A stretch of 64,000 nucleotides of DNA from Ficedula albicollis (GCF_000247815.1 NC_021678.1:5185026-5249025); one strand, 5' to 3'; positions 30,777 to 44,300 are shown, numbered from the stretch's first letter. Notes: a model not told the origin generated them from the sequence alone. Numbers and translations: made by a program.

Positions 30777-30990
30777 TGTACAGACTAACAATGCCTAGAA
30801 AATACCAGGACTGTTTGTGCTGTTAGACGATGCGTCATGGGCAGATTGCACAGTGGCACCAAACTGAGCGAGGATTACAAATGTACAGACTAACAATCCC
30901 TAGAAAATACTAGGACTGTTTGTGCTGTGAGACGATGCGTCATGGGCAGATTACACAGTGGCACCAAACTGAGCGAGGATTACAAAAGAA
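30777..30990. repeat. 115-bp tandem duplication
   Basis: Copy one starts at 30777 and copy two at 30892. Both contain TGTACAGACTAACAAT and GACGATGCGTCATGGGCAG. A few substitutions are visible (for example ATACCAGG/ATACTAGG and CTGTTAGAC/CTGTGAGAC). Confidence 0.9.
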
Positions 30991-32229
30991 TTGCTTTCTG
31001 CTGAAATAAAGGTTTTTTTCAAACATAAAAGCTACTTAATAATTAACCACAAGATGCACGGTAGTTCAGTACAGGAAATAAGCTCCTATTTAAGTGGAAG
31101 TACAGGAGGACATTAGGTAAACAGAGTAGTGGGGCTGTGTCTTTGCCAAAGTATTGGTAATCTAGAAGTATGCCAGCAGCAAACTCTGCTGGCTTTTTCA
31201 CTATACCTTCACATGGTTCACAGCCACCTCTTCCATACCTCACCAAAAATACTGCTGTTTTGGCAGAGTAGTGCTTTCTGCACAAGGTCTGTGTGAGAGA
31301 TGTGGATCCTGCTGCCCACAGAGCCACTTCCTGCATCAGGCTGCCACATGTGCATAGCTCCTGCCAGCCAGATTGCAACAGATTGCAACAGACTGCAACA
31401 GAGCCAGCCAGGACCATACTTGTGGGCCTGCGAACAAACGTCCATCACCCAAACCAGTTATTTGCTGGACAGGTGGAAGCATGTGCAGTGTGGCTTCTGC
31501 AGGCAGGGAGGCAGTGGGACACCACTCACACAATGCAGGGCAGACACCATCGCAGCAGCAAGGAAGTTCTAGCTTCATTGGAGCTTTTTTTTTTCTTGCC
31601 ATTTCAAAGCAGAAGTGTTGCTGTATTACAACCTCTTAAAATCACACAGGGCCTTTGTTAAATTCACAGAAGTTCTGTCCTGTTTTTTTCTTGTTAAGTG
31701 AAAGAAAATCTGAGCTTACCCTTATCTGCTGCAGCTGTAAAATTCAAGGGTGCCATCCTGCTTTCTTTCCCACCTATGGCCATGTCACTTAGGCATCATG
31801 TCCCACAATAATTAATATTTTACCTGGCAAATAAATGCAAACTCTTTGACACTACTCTTGTCCCTGGCCACTGGTCCATTTGGGTTTTGAAAACAAAGGG
31901 ATGCTGTCAAAAGCCAACCTACACTCTCTGTGATATTGTGGTACATTTAAAAAATTACTGCAAGGTTAAGTCATGGCAGTAGTGTATCTTCCGGATCACT
32001 TTTTCTACAATCAGAAATCTGCTGTAAATTTGGGGAGGTCTGTTCTGTATTAGAAAGATACAAGGACTATAAAAGTGAGAAGGTCATTTCAACAGTTCTT
32101 CAGAATTCTTGGATTTTATTTTCTTCTTGGTGATCAATAAAGAAACTAAGCCAAGGAAAAAATATTTGAAGGAAAAGTTCATTTTTGAACTGAGAGTAGG
32201 TTAAAGGTTGAGAAGCAAATGAAAGGGCT

Positions 32230-32760
32230 TTGATGGTGAAGAGGAGGCAGCAGTGGGTGTTTGCTGAGACAGGTTTTATTCAACATCTTCATTTACAATC
32301 TGCAGAAGGGAAAGTGCACAAAATCACCAGGTCTACAGATATTCTTGACCTCCTTTGGGCAGTCAAATGCCATGTCAATGACAACATCATGCAGGATCTC
32401 ACAAAATTGAACAAGATGCACACTGTTGGCATAGGAATTCCAGTCTAAATGAACATAGGGTAACGCACGTAGAGAAAAATAATCCAAACCAAAGCTCTTT
32501 GATGCTGTTGATGGAACTGGACATCATGGCCCAGGAAAGAGGCCTGAAGTCACTGTTAACAGTTGCCTGAGATCATCAGCCCAGTGTGCATCTGCCAAAA
32601 AAAGCCAACAAAACTTTTGGGAAGCAGCAGGAAAGGCGTTGAGGGAAAAACAAAAGGTGTCATTTTGTTGCTCTGTGTACCTTCAGCATAACATATACGG
32701 AGTTCAACTTCCATGCCTGGTCTCTCACAGAGAATAGGAACATATCATTAACTACCAGTG
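32230..32760 (+). mobile_element. Old, diverged CR1 LINE fragment, plus orientation
   Basis: The stretch ACAGGTTTTATTCAACATCT followed by TCATTTACAATCTGC resembles the CR1 ORF2 region (consensus-like TTCAACATCTTCATCAATGA). Later blocks such as CAAAATTGAACAAG and AAGCCAACAAAAC match the same order in CR1. It is heavily mutated, with no long frame. Boundaries are approximate. Confidence 0.55.
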
Positions 32761-34603
32761 TGAAAGGTTAAACCATGATTTGTGGAAAAGCTAAATAGCC
32801 GAAGCATGCTTTAGTGTAGGAGCTGGTGGTAGGACGGTGGTCAGGACAAACTCAGGCGTTCTTTATATTCTGGTCTTGAAGTCTGCAGTTTATTGCATCG
32901 GGCATGGGTGAAAAGGGCTTAGCTGGGAGCTGCCAGACGCAGCTCAAAGCAGGCCCAGGGCGGGGAGAGGGGCAAGAGCAAGGGAGCGAAATGATGTTCG
33001 AGGGTGTAAGAGCAAGAAAGCAAAAGAGAGATTTTTCCATTTACAATACAATTAATCTTCTATGTTGAATATTCTAATTTCCACTAACCAATCTAATACA
33101 GGATACAAATTCTCTAACATTTACATACAACCTATAGGAATCGCTACATTACCATGTTTTTCTACTTTCTTATCTCTAAACCTTATCTTGGACCCTTCCT
33201 GTCATGCCTGGAGAGGGTCTCTGCTGGCTTTTTGGTATTTGCAGCAACTGGCGTTATCTTAACAAACGGAGAAGATCTTCAAGTATCCACATCGCTGCTT
33301 TCCCGGAGAAGATCTTCAAGTATCCACATTGCTGCTTTCCAGCCACTCAGTCGAAAACTGCTTTCATTTCAATCTCAATTTCAAAATCGTTTGCTAGGCA
33401 ATCATATTAATAAGGTTTTCCTGATTCATCCTTCCCAACGCTTTAGCTGCCTCCAGTTCTAGAAAACAGCAATGACAGATATGTGTGCTTTGATATCCTT
33501 AAGAAAGAAGCTGAGCTTCTATCTGAAACAGAAACTTTAGATCAGTCTTTAGTACCATCTCCTGATCTCATGGCTTACAGGCAGATACAGATGCTCCCTT
33601 TCGCCTTCTAAACAGGGATTTTTTTCCAAGTACAGTGTTGTATCATTATCGCGGGTTGCTCAGTGTTTACAAATGCATGATGGCATTTGGATTTTACCAG
33701 TCACATCCTAATGCTTTAGGATAAGCCCAGAACTTGATTTAAGGTGATTAATATGCCAAGAGGTTTATTTAAAATGCCATTTGTATTTCCCTACAGGTGA
33801 CTCAGTTGCCTTAACCTGCAGTAAAATTAAACACTTATTAATTGGTTAAACCCACTGGCATTAAAAAAGCCTGTTCTAATAAATAGTATTCTACTGCCAA
33901 ATTTATTTACAAAACAACAGTCACAACCCTTAAAAAGTAATTTAACCTGCATAGCTTTTAAAGCCAAGAATGAGATTGAAAGTACATGCTGTTTGAAAAG
34001 AGCATCAAATTTAACAATTACTGCAGTGGAAGTCTGTGTTGGCTGTTGTTTTGGTACCCGAATCTTGAGCAAGAGCCCTGGCAGTGAACAGACAGTGCAT
34101 CTTGAACATGTCTTACCCATGTATGGTGATATTTTCCAGCTGTAGAAAAGTATTTGAGAAAAGTTATGCAGTGTAACCTTATCATTCATTTTGCTGCCTG
34201 TTACCAGCTAACTTGACTGAACAGAACAAACACTGCAGTTACTGAGCAGACCCTTGGAGTACACTGATTTTTGAATGCTTTACACATTAAAGATGTAATC
34301 TCTGAGATGCTCAGGAAGCCTTTTTTTGCACAGGCTGCTCCTAGAGAGGAGAAGGCACCTTTTTTCGGTGTAAGTCTACCACACATACAAAAACAGCAAA
34401 AGAAAACCACAGTCTGCATGACAAAAAAGGATGGAGAGCAGAGTGGATTCAGGGCAGTGCAATGTCAAATAGGAAAGAGGGATTGTTGAGTCTTCAGCTG
34501 GGAAAAACATATCAAGAGACATGATCTGTGCTTATGTGAGACATGTGCAGCTTCTATATATTGAAGGAAACAGAAGTTGCTTGAGAAGCCAGGGAAATCC
34601 CTT
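32761..34603. other. Non-coding sequence between CR1 and provirus remnant
   Basis: Nothing recognised except a 37-bp tandem pair at about 33267-33340 (GGAGAAGATCTTCAAGTATC). Confidence 0.55.
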
Positions 34604-35656
34604 TGTTGGGGTTTGAGTGTTTTTTCTATTACTGTGTCAATTAAAAAAACTTTTCCTTTATCATGCCAATGGAGCTAGCCGGGTTACAGACAGGACCTAA
34701 GATGACTCTAGACAAAAGGGGTAGGTGGGAGTGGCTTCTGAAGGGGTGACTCGGGCTTGCGGAGGGGACTCGTGTTCCCGGCGAGCTCGGAGGAGGATCC
34801 CCCCCCGTCTGGCATTTTCCTGAGTTGTTAAGGCTAAATTTATCATGGATTTTCCCGATGTTTTCCCAATAACCTGGAATTTTGACCAGTTTGGGTTGTT
34901 TCAATGTTGATTTTAGGACTTTTTCTGGCCATTGTGAAGTTGATTTTTAGGGGATTTTTGCGTCTCTCTTGGGGGTTGAGTGTTTTTTCTATTACTGTGT
35001 CAATTTAAAGAATTTTTCCCATTATCATGCCAATGGAGCTGACTGGGTTACACCCAGGACCTATGATGGCTGTAGACAAAAGGGGTAGGTGGGAGCGGCT
35101 CCCAGAAGGGGGCTCCGGTTTCTGGGGAGCTCGGAGGAGGATTACCCGTCTCCAGCCCACGCGGCTGAAGGCAGGAGAGCCAGACCCTCTGTGATCACCT
35201 GCCCTGCATCTCCCCGTTCCAGCCTCCTGCCTCTGTGGACACTGCTGACCACCAGAACCCAAACGGTGAGCGAGGAGCTGCCCTCTCCAGCCCGTTCCCA
35301 CCCGAGACCGGCGTGGCCGCTCCCGCCTCCGCTCCCGTCTCTTCTCTGCAGCTGCCGGGTTTTGTTCCGGCTGCAGCACCGGGACCGAGGGCAGAGAGAG
35401 AGTGTGCCCACAGCTAAAGAAAGGACTGGAACAGAGTTATCTGTTCTGTTTTGTTGGTAATTTTAACAACTGCTGTTGTTTCTGCTTGTACGGTTAGATA
35501 TATTAGTAAAAGAGCTGTTATTCCTACCCCCTTATCTCTGCCTCAGAGTCCTTGATTCAAACAATTATAATACTTGAGGGGAGTAGAATTAAGGTCTCTA
35601 TTTCAAAGGAAAACTTCTGCCTTTATCGGCAGACACCTGTCCTTCAAACCAAGACA
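34604..35656 (+). mobile_element. Internally deleted endogenous provirus with 5-bp TSD
   Basis: The element starts TGTTGGGGTTTGAGTG and ends CTTCAAACCAAGACA, flanked by CCCTT on both sides (34599-34603 and 35657-35661). The first about 209 bp is the beginning of one LTR and stops at GTCT near 34812. About 159 bp of unrelated AT-rich sequence follows. A nearly full LTR then runs from about 34972, beginning TTGGGGGTTGAGTG, to 35656. This order (truncated 5' LTR, short internal remnant, complete 3' LTR) inside one pair of TSDs fits a single integration that later lost its interior. No viral coding sequence remains. The 3' LTR is the intact sister of the poly-G-damaged LTR at 22.1 kb. Confidence 0.85.
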
Positions 35657-37389
35657 CCCTTCTTACCACTCCAAACTGCATATGGGAAAGGTGGACTGCA
35701 TCCTGCTTTGCTAGTCCAGTAAACCTGTTGTGATTTTACTGACTTCTGGGGAATACCAGTAAATACTCCTACTATTTATTACAACTGCACATCTAATTAA
35801 ACAGCTTACAAAGTGGGGTGTGAACGAACAGGAGACTGCTAATGGCACCCACTGTACCGGTGTGTCTTGCTTTCTGTCCAGTACTGCGGGATTTCACAAA
35901 CAGTTGAGGAAGAAAAACCTCAGTAAGAGAAGTCTGCTCAAACACATAACCCCTTCAACTCTGAGAAGTATGGGTTTGGCTAAGAGAACTGCCACTTTAT
36001 ACTTTTCATGCTTGGCTCTATTAGGGTATATAATGAAATGCAATGTACCATTGTGTTGTTTGATTTATCCCTTTTTGCTACCATGTAGTACTGTTAAATT
36101 ATGGTAAATCTTCTCTAGCTTATGTGCTCCTCCCATCCACCACATTTTTTTTTCTCCCTTTTCCTCTTGTTCTTTCTCTTCACAATTTTGTTTGTTTATT
36201 TTTATGTTATTTAGTTTTTATTCAGCTGCTTTCTCCATTAGCCTCAGCATTAGGCAGCTTGGAAATCATCTTGCCAAGAAATGCACTACACATCCTGGCA
36301 GCTATAGAAAACAAGCATCAGAGAGCTTCAAGCAGCAGGCCCAGGTACCCATTCCAAATTAATCATGGCTCTAGGAAAATTATTATGACAGTGCAAAACA
36401 AAGAAGCCACTCATCAATGCAGGAAAGCCACGGCAGAACAGAATGCAATTGGGGGAACAGGTATCTGACACTGCTGGACAGAATATGTGTGAGCGCAGAT
36501 CTACGTGAAATGTTCTGTCTGGGCTGAAAAAGCAATGGTGAACAATAAACTCAGCTTCCTGGCAGTGGTGTTGGACATCCTCTCTCTGCCCACAGGCAAG
36601 GGGGAGGTTGTACTTGTCCACCTAATCCAGTCAGGACTCAGCATGGGTTTTGTCAACCTTGAAGCTTCAGGAGTTTAGCATGAGACTTCGATGTCCAGGG
36701 TAGCTGAGGAGAATCCAGCTGACAAGATTCCTTTGCAAAATCAATGTTTAGTTTCATGCTTACATTCTTATCTTTCCTGCAATTGTAAAATGCTCTGTTT
36801 CTTGGCCCTTTGCAAAATCAATATTTAGTTTCATGCTTACATTCTTATCCTTCCTGCAATTGTAAAATGCTCTGTTTCTTGGAAGTGAGCAACTGTGATA
36901 CAATAGTGACTCATGTTTCCATGTCTTTAGTTGCGTTACAGGGAACCTAAAATCCAAGTATAATTGCTACACAATTGCACGAGGTAAGTTTTAAGGACCC
37001 CAACAGTGCCAGAACAAGGCCCAAACAGCAACAATATGGTAATTTTAGCAGGCTCGCTGTCAGGGAATTAGCAGTACAACTTCGGAACTCAAAGTGCATG
37101 AGGCTCTGGGCATGAAATGCTACTCAGTCACTAACATATTTATGCAGCACTTCCAGCTGCCTGGGTTCAGCCAGCCAAATCCAACGGCTGTGGAGAAAGC
37201 CCCTAGACCAGTGCTCATGGGCTCCCCATTGCACAGTGTGTTGATTTGGCATGGACTGGTTTTCGGGCAGCAGGGGAGGGCCACAGAAAGTGTTTTCTTT
37301 GAGAAGCTCCTAGAAGCGTCCAACAGAGCCAATCTCTGATGGCTCTGAAGATGGAAATGCTGCTGGCCCAGAGAGGGTTGGTAATGCCT
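35657..37389. other. Non-coding sequence, repeat at 36.7 kb
   Basis: No gene recognised. The only clear structure is the 77-bp tandem duplication listed separately. Confidence 0.55.
36730..36882. repeat. 77-bp tandem duplication
   Basis: Copies 36730-36806 and 36807-36882 begin CCTTTGCAAAATCAAT and contain ATTGTAAAATGCTCTG. They differ at about two bases (AATGTTTAG/AATATTTAG, TTATCTTT/TTATCCTT). Confidence 0.92.
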
Positions 37390-38702
37390 CTGTGATGATC
37401 TATTTAAGAAGAAAATCAAAACAGCGCACGCACAGGTTTTTTTTTTCCAGGGGTGGCGAGGCGCCACCACCAGGGCCATCTCAGCGCAGCGCACGACAGT
37501 GTGGCGAATCCGCCGCCACCTTGGCGCAGCCTACAGCGAACCTTGCCTGCCTGGCCACCCCTAGCCAGCCACGCCGCCGGCAGAAGGGCAGGGGCGGCGG
37601 CTTCCCCTTCCCAGTGCCCCGCCTGAAGAAAGGCGTAAAATAGCACGAGAGCCGCGACGTTCGCCACTGCCCGCAAGGCGGCGGCAGGGCGCACGGCCAC
37701 CAGCGAAAACACGGTGAGTGACTCCCCGGCACGGAACCTGGATCGGCGAGATCAACCTCTCAGCGCTGCGAGACCCTGCAGCGATCTTCGAATTAGTGGA
37801 ACATGGTGGCAGTAGTACAGGCAACAGTTTTTCTTCTAGTCAGAGAAGGAAGTGAGGGCAGGTGAGGGAGAACAACATAGCGGCACCAAGGTCAGTGAAA
37901 AGAGGGGGAGGAGATGCTCCAGCACTAGCGCCGAGATTGCTCTGCAGACCGTGGGGAGGACTATGGTAAAGCACGCTGTCCCCTTGCAGCCCATGAAGTC
38001 CACGGGGGATGCGGAGATCCACTCACAGTCTCTGGGAGAAGTGCTGACGCTGGAACGGGCGGATGCCAGAGAAAGCTGTCATCTAGTGGGAGACCCGAAT
38101 GGAGAGAGAGGGTCCCTGCTTCCAGAGATAGAAGGAGGGCCCTTGCTTTCCAACTGGAGCAGCCTATTCTTAGAGGACTGCACCGCATGACAAGTGACCC
38201 ACATCACAGCAGTTTTGGGAAGACTGTTTGCCCGTGGGAGGGACTCATGTTGCAGCATTTTGGCAAGACTGCTGCTCGTGAGATTAGAGAGACGCTAGAG
38301 AAATTCACAGAAAACTGGCTCACGTGTGAGGGATCCCACAGCATAGCAGAGGAGATACTCCTTTCCCTGACTGAACTGGTGATCTCAAGTGAGGAACTGA
38401 CCAAAACTCCCACACCCTGTCTCCCTGCACCGTCTATGGGAAGGAGGGAGGGGCCGGGGGGAAGAAAGATGTTTTAAAAGGCTTATTTTACTTCTCATTA
38501 TCCTTCTTTGTTAATAATAAACTTACTTTATACCTTTAAATTTGAACCTGTTTTGCCTTTAAGAGTGTTTTCTCCCAGTCCTCATCTCAACTTCACAGCC
38601 TTTCATTAGTTTTTTTCCCCTCTCCTTTGCCCAGCTGAGAGCAAGAGAGGGTGAGTGACCAGCTTTCTTGGATGCCTGGCGTTTTGCCAGCATCAAACCA
38701 CA
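37390..38702 (+). mobile_element. Avian ERV/LTR-like element, plus orientation
   Basis: The 3' part contains TGGGAGGGACTCATGTTGCA, an AATAATAAACTTAC polyadenylation region, and an end segment GGATGCCTGGCG...CATCAAACCACA at 38702. These blocks occur, reverse complemented and in the same order, in the element at 63.0-64.0 kb, which shows a shared repeat family. From memory the same arrangement precedes a lysine-tRNA primer site in avian endogenous retroviruses, so this is probably LTR sequence. A TATA-like CTATTTAAG lies near 37.4 kb, followed by a very GC-rich stretch (37.45-37.76 kb). The left boundary is uncertain. The open frames here are short and not recognisably viral. Confidence 0.6.
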
Positions 38703-41239
38703 GCACAGGGTGGCCTCTGTTTCCATCCGGCGGAGCAGCGTAGCTGCAGTGCTGGCTGCGGCCTCCACAGCCTTCAGACAGAGTGCTGCAATGAAACATG
38801 CAGGCAATACCTGTAACTTACAGCCTCTCCCGTTCAAGGATCCTGACTGTAGAAGCACTCTACCTGACATTCACACTATTTGGATGAATCACACTCAGTT
38901 ACTCAAGAATCAGGAATTTCTTGACCTTCCCAACAAACACTTACATGCTGAAAATAGCAATGAGGAGCAGAAATAGTTTTACTCTGTGGCAGGGATTTTT
39001 CTCTGCTTTAATTTTTGAAGGATTTCTATTCAGAGTTTCAATCTGAGGTCAAAATTGCACATCTGCTTAATTTCTTTATGGTTAAAACTGGTAGAAATGT
39101 AACCAATGCACTTCATACTCTAGAGATTATTTGAGGAAAGCACTAAAGAAAGAGACTTAGGAAAATACTGGAACTGTCAAGCATTCCCCCCATTAGAATG
39201 TTGTGACCTATTATGGTACTGAGAGAAAAAATGAAGTGTTCTTTGTGATGCTCACTGAGACTACTTGGTTTTGATGTTGACAGGAAAAGCAATCTCAGAA
39301 GGGAAATCCACTCCAGACACAGGTTCATGACTACAGCAGCACTGTACAGCACTACTGAAAGAGCATACTCATGAGAACACAGACTTTACAGCCTTGAGAT
39401 TAAGATGAGCTCAAATGTGTATTTGACAAAAATACAGAAATATCCAGTGTCATATTCTAATAATACAGAAGTTACTTTGCTTTGCATAAATGTATTTGAT
39501 AATTTAAGGTTAAAACAACTTTCCATATGCATTAGTACTCAGCAAAGTAAAAAATATCAAGTGTCTTTACACTGAAGACAGATAGAAAAGATGAATTGAC
39601 ATATTTGACAGCAACTTCTTTCAAGTAGAGGTCTTTTGGACAGTAGTGCCCTTACTTCAACATTCCATCTTTCTCTACCTGTGCCTCCTTCCTTATGTTT
39701 TATGCCTTCTACCCAAATCCAGACCAGCTGGCCAAGACCTCAGCCTCTGAAAGCCGCACATAAAGACTACACAAAACATCTATTTTAAACAGTTGTACCA
39801 ACCACCCTTTAAAAAATAAAACAAATAAAACTTCTCCTGCCCTGATCATCTGAAGAATCCTTAAGGGTCCAGGCTAAAATGTCAGCTTCTTAACAAGGCC
39901 TTTCATCTAGCCCTGAGGTAGTTTCTGTCCCAGGACGTTCAGAGCTCAATCTTATGCAGGCCAGTTACGCTAATGGACTGGGTTTAGTACAAAATTGCCC
40001 CTTCTGCCCCACTCTTTGGGTTTTGCTTTGTATTTACGTGCGTATTAATACATTCAAGCTATTTAACAAAACCAACATGACAGCCATTAATGCAACCATG
40101 CCAAACAAGAAGACAAATGCCATGGGTAAGGAGAGTAAGATGTCTCTCTCTCTGTCTCATCTTTCCCTCCCTTCTTGTTTCTGTTTTCAAAGCCTTTCTT
40201 CTTCCATTCCAGGGTTTTTTGGTAAAATCAGCTTCACCACATTAGCAGCCCAGGAAGGCAAGAGTTAAGACACATAGAGCCTAAGGCCACATAGTAAGAA
40301 AGGCATGCCTCCTCCCTTCTCAGTGGGAAAAGCTTTCCAGAACCAGCCAGTGCAATGGTGAAGCAGATGGTGATGATGGGTGGGGTTTTAGTTTTAGCTT
40401 CTAGAATTAATCAGCATAGCCACCCCACAGAAGTATCCTGTGGTCTGGGAAGCTGGCTTCACTAAAAGACTGCAAGTGAAACTAAGGCTTTCTTCAACAG
40501 CAAAAACAACCCTGCCACCCCCTGCCTATCGCTCTTGGAGCACTTTGTGTCATTCCACTCATCTGTTAAGAAATCTCTCAGAAATAATTTCCCTAATCTA
40601 CTCTAAATACAGGTCCACAGTTAGGATAGTATTTTCTTGATACCAAATGGAAATACGGTCAAGTTTAAATGCTGCTGTAAAATCAAAGGTAAAGTTGCGC
40701 TCTAGTCCCATCTTACTTTCAGCCATTTCTGCTGTCTGTTCATAGCTAGCAATTTTGAATTTGTTCTTTTACAGAAGTCATACAGCACAGTAGTCTTAAA
40801 GGACAAATGTGACACCTGCAGAAAATGCAGCATAATCAGAGATTAAGATGGCAGTATGATTTCTTCGCTGCCACTGCCTTTTACATGGACATCTATCCAG
40901 CTTTAGAACTCTCCAGGATTTTAGTATCTAGCTTGAAACAATTTAATACCTATTTCCTGATGAAATACATTCTGTGCCTCATTTTAGTTTCACACTCAGT
41001 GAGAGGGTACACACAATTTACAGGACAAAAAATTTAAACCATGACTACTTAGTATATTATGCATTGTAGTGATTGAAAGACAACAAGCACCAGAGAAAAT
41101 AAACATGCTGAAACCTGATGTACATACTACATTGGGAAGTCTTCAGGCATATGACAAAGAATTTGTGGGGGTTTTCCCCCCAATTACAAGAGAACAGAGC
41201 ATTTGTCAGACATTGATTCCGAAGCTTCTACTGTCCCCT
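38703..41239. other. Probable CISD1 3' UTR/downstream sequence
   Basis: AT-rich non-coding sequence immediately 3' of the CISD1 stop codon on the minus strand. The end of the CISD1 transcript could not be placed with confidence. Confidence 0.45.
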
Positions 41240-41329
41240 CTACGCCTCCTTCCTCTTGATGATCAGAGGCCCAACGTTGTCGCCAGTTTCCTCGTTGTGC
41301 TTTGTGTGAGAGCCATCACACAGTGGGAA
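41240..41329 (-). CDS. CISD1: CISD1 exon 3 (terminal coding exon)
   Basis: CISD1 (mitoNEET) is a small outer-mitochondrial-membrane protein whose cytosolic CDGSH domain holds a redox-active 2Fe-2S cluster. The minus strand encodes [20 protein letters not shown] then PLIIKRKEA and TAG (41242-41240). The Cys and His of CDGSH supply two of the four cluster ligands; the other two Cys are in exon 2. The acceptor is CTTTTTTCAG to the right of 41329. Exon 2 ends in phase 0 (...WRSKK) and this exon begins with Phe, so the joined motif [16 protein letters not shown] fits the family pattern exactly. Human has FPFCDGAH here. Frame intact. Confidence 0.95.
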   Translation of the reverse strand, partial: FPLCDGSHTKHNEETGDNVGPLIIKRKEA

Positions 41330-44300
41330 CTGAAAAAAGAAAGAATAAACACATCTAAAGTACATCCAGAGTTAGAACTAAGAACCCAGACTGAAAGTTT
41401 ATTAGGCATTTTCTCATTAAATCCACTGAAACCACAGACCACAACTTTTATGCAGCATCTCAGGTCTCCCTGAGTTTTGGCTGAACACTAACTTTATCCT
41501 TATTAGTACAAGGCAGATAAGAGGCTTGTTCTAAAAAAGCAGCCACCAAACTCAACTCTCTTTGGTATTCCTGCCTCAGGTGACCAGGACAAAACTACAG
41601 CCTGAGCAGACCTTCAGCTGTAACCTACCTGGAGTATCTTACTCTCGACCTTGCCCCACGCTTCCTCAGTGCTGCCCTTAAGAGCCACATCAGTTAAAAG
41701 TAATTGGAAGAAATATCTGTTCCATTAAAAAAATCCCATCCCAGAACAGGCTGGTCAGAGCTAGAATTACAGGGACTCCTTTAGCCAGCTCTAACTGCCC
41801 AGGTCTCAGAGAAGTAATAAATACTATTCCTGGGAAGCTCTTATCACATGGAAGAGCCGAAAGACATTCTGTGAGTCAGTGAGGCTGGATCCCCTCTCTT
41901 CTCAAGGATACGTTTTCAGGGCTACACCATCTCTGCACAGGAAACTCTGGAGACAATCATAGAAATCACACACCAGTATTTTGCATTCAGTTACAATTTT
42001 GTTTGCTTAGAAGTAATGGGACTCAAAGTTGGGCATTACTCAGCTTTTGCCTTTGCAACAGTACTGTTCTCTTGCAGTAGCATCACAATATTCAACATTC
42101 CACTGATCTCAATGTTCCTACTTCAGTCACAGCCTTTGAAGAACATTAATACCCTGCCACCCAGTCTTAGAATAAAAGATTTCAAAGTAGTGCACAAAAC
42201 TAATACAATGAAACAATATTTTTAAAATATTTAAAAGTAACTTTAAAAGCTTTAAAAGTAACGCCACCTTATCTGCAGGGTAGTATTGGGAGGGAAGGAG
42301 AGAGATGAGGTATGGAGGTTTCTTCTGGCTTTTCACAGTAATGAAGTGTCAAAACCTAAGCTAAAAATGGCATGTGATATTTCTGAATAAAGAAACACTG
42401 AATTCAGAAAATGCTCATGTAAGCTGATTCATGGAGAAACTTTCTCATCCCATCAGTCACTTGTGACTCAATGAACAAGTAGTTACAGATGCTTGGACAA
42501 AATCTGAGCAAACAGGAATGTATGTTTCTGGGACACTGATCAGCTTTCAACAGCTGATGTTCCTGGGCCAGTTGTTTTTCCATGCAACACCACAGTTCAC
42601 TAGTCTTCACAGATGCAATGACACAGCTTCCATCAGACATTAACATCTCACAAGCTCCAAGGAGGCAACCCAAAGTCCAGCTACAGCAACATCATTTGCT
42701 TCAAGTTTTCTAGCAACAAAAATGGTGGGATTCCTAGGTTCATACAGTATCCAGACATATTTAACAGCTACCAACAGTGACTGCTCTGCATTCATCCTAC
42801 TGGTCAGCTGGTCTGAAAACACTGCCTCCCAGAGGCTGGAACACTGGACTCGAGCTTCTCAGGGAAAAACACCAAACCAAACACCACTCTCCCAGAGCAC
42901 CCACTTGGTCACCTTGAAGACCAGATCCTGCACAGGAGGATACTGGCCTGACACAATGTGTTCCTCCCTGATTAAAAATAAAGCAGGCTAGCAGTAATAG
43001 TGGCCCAAGCTCAAACCCCAGGGGAATTGTACAGCTATCTAGACAGCTCAACTGAGTTCCCCTGCCACTGAACACACCCGGATTCTCTATCACTATTTCT
43101 GCTGATAGTCTGCAGCAGTATTCCTCAACCCACAACCTGGGGACTAATATTTCTCTGGAAGACACAGAGGCTGCAGGTCATTGCAAAAAAGACAGCAAAT
43201 TAATTTCCCACTCCCCCGACTAACACCTAGAGGCTGCAGGTCATTGTAAAAAAGACAACAAATTAATTTCCCACTCCCCCGACTAACACCTAAAAATGAA
43301 GACAAGAAAACAAGTATTCTAACTTTAATTAGTTTAAAGACAAAACTCTTGCCTCTACACTGGTAAGTTTGAGCACTGGGTTTTTTTTCACTAAAGTGGA
43401 CATTTACAAAGTGCCTGCAGAGCACAACATTGAATAAAAATTTATTTATTTACTTACTTTTCCACTAAAGTGGACATTTACGAAGTGCCTGCAGAGCACA
43501 ACACTGAATAAAAATTTATTTATTTACTTACTTTTCATTTAAAGAACCACCCATTTACTATTAACAGATAATTACATGCCAAGACAAACTTATTTCAAGA
43601 TACCACGTGTGTTTTTTTGAAACATATACATTCCACAAAGTCTTTGGCCAGCACAAAAGCCTTTTAAATACACTATTTCAGGAAAAAAAACAAAAACAAA
43701 AACAACTGCTCTTTTTTCAAGAGTTACTCTAAAATACTCTGGTATAGTCCCAAACAAACAAAAACAACTGCTCTTTTTTTAAGAGTTACTCTAAAATACT
43801 CTGGTATAGTCCAACTGTTTTGTTATTCCGTGTAGAGGAGGAACACCACATGGTGTCAGCTGTAAGTGCATGCACATTATTAATGCAACAGAAACATCCT
43901 GTGGTTCCTAATAGTTCCTAATAGATACTGGTTCTATCAACAGCCTCATGCCTCAGGTGAGCCTGAATCTCAAGAGAATTACACAGAGTGACACAAACAG
44001 ACATTTCTCCTAGCCTTTATATGCACCTATTTAACAAAAACATGGCAGGTACTTAATGCATTTGAAGTAACTGTAATTTCCTGCACTGAAAGCACGCACA
44101 TTCCACATTCTGACACCATATAATTACAAATTTAAACAGCTTGAGAAATGTAAGAGCCAGATAATGCTAGCCGACAGCTTCCAAAGATGACAAGCATATA
44201 GGCATTATGTATTTTATTACTGTTTGGCAATAAAATATATGAGAAGCATGCAAACCCTATTAAAGGTTATGATATCCCTTCTGCAAGGTCAGGCCCTCAA

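Larger units (their letters stand above)
28291..32229. other. Non-coding sequence right of the IPMK promoter region
   Basis: No gene recognised. It holds a 62-bp tandem pair (29446-29569), an LTR-like region (about 29640-30010), a 115-bp tandem pair (30777-about 30990) and an 11-bp triplet repeat at about 31370-31400 (GATTGCAACA). Confidence 0.55.

Noticed and set aside
43166..43825. Cluster of short repeats as a possible CRISPR-like array
   Set aside because: Each unit occurs only twice, units are unrelated, there are no spacers, and the host is a vertebrate.
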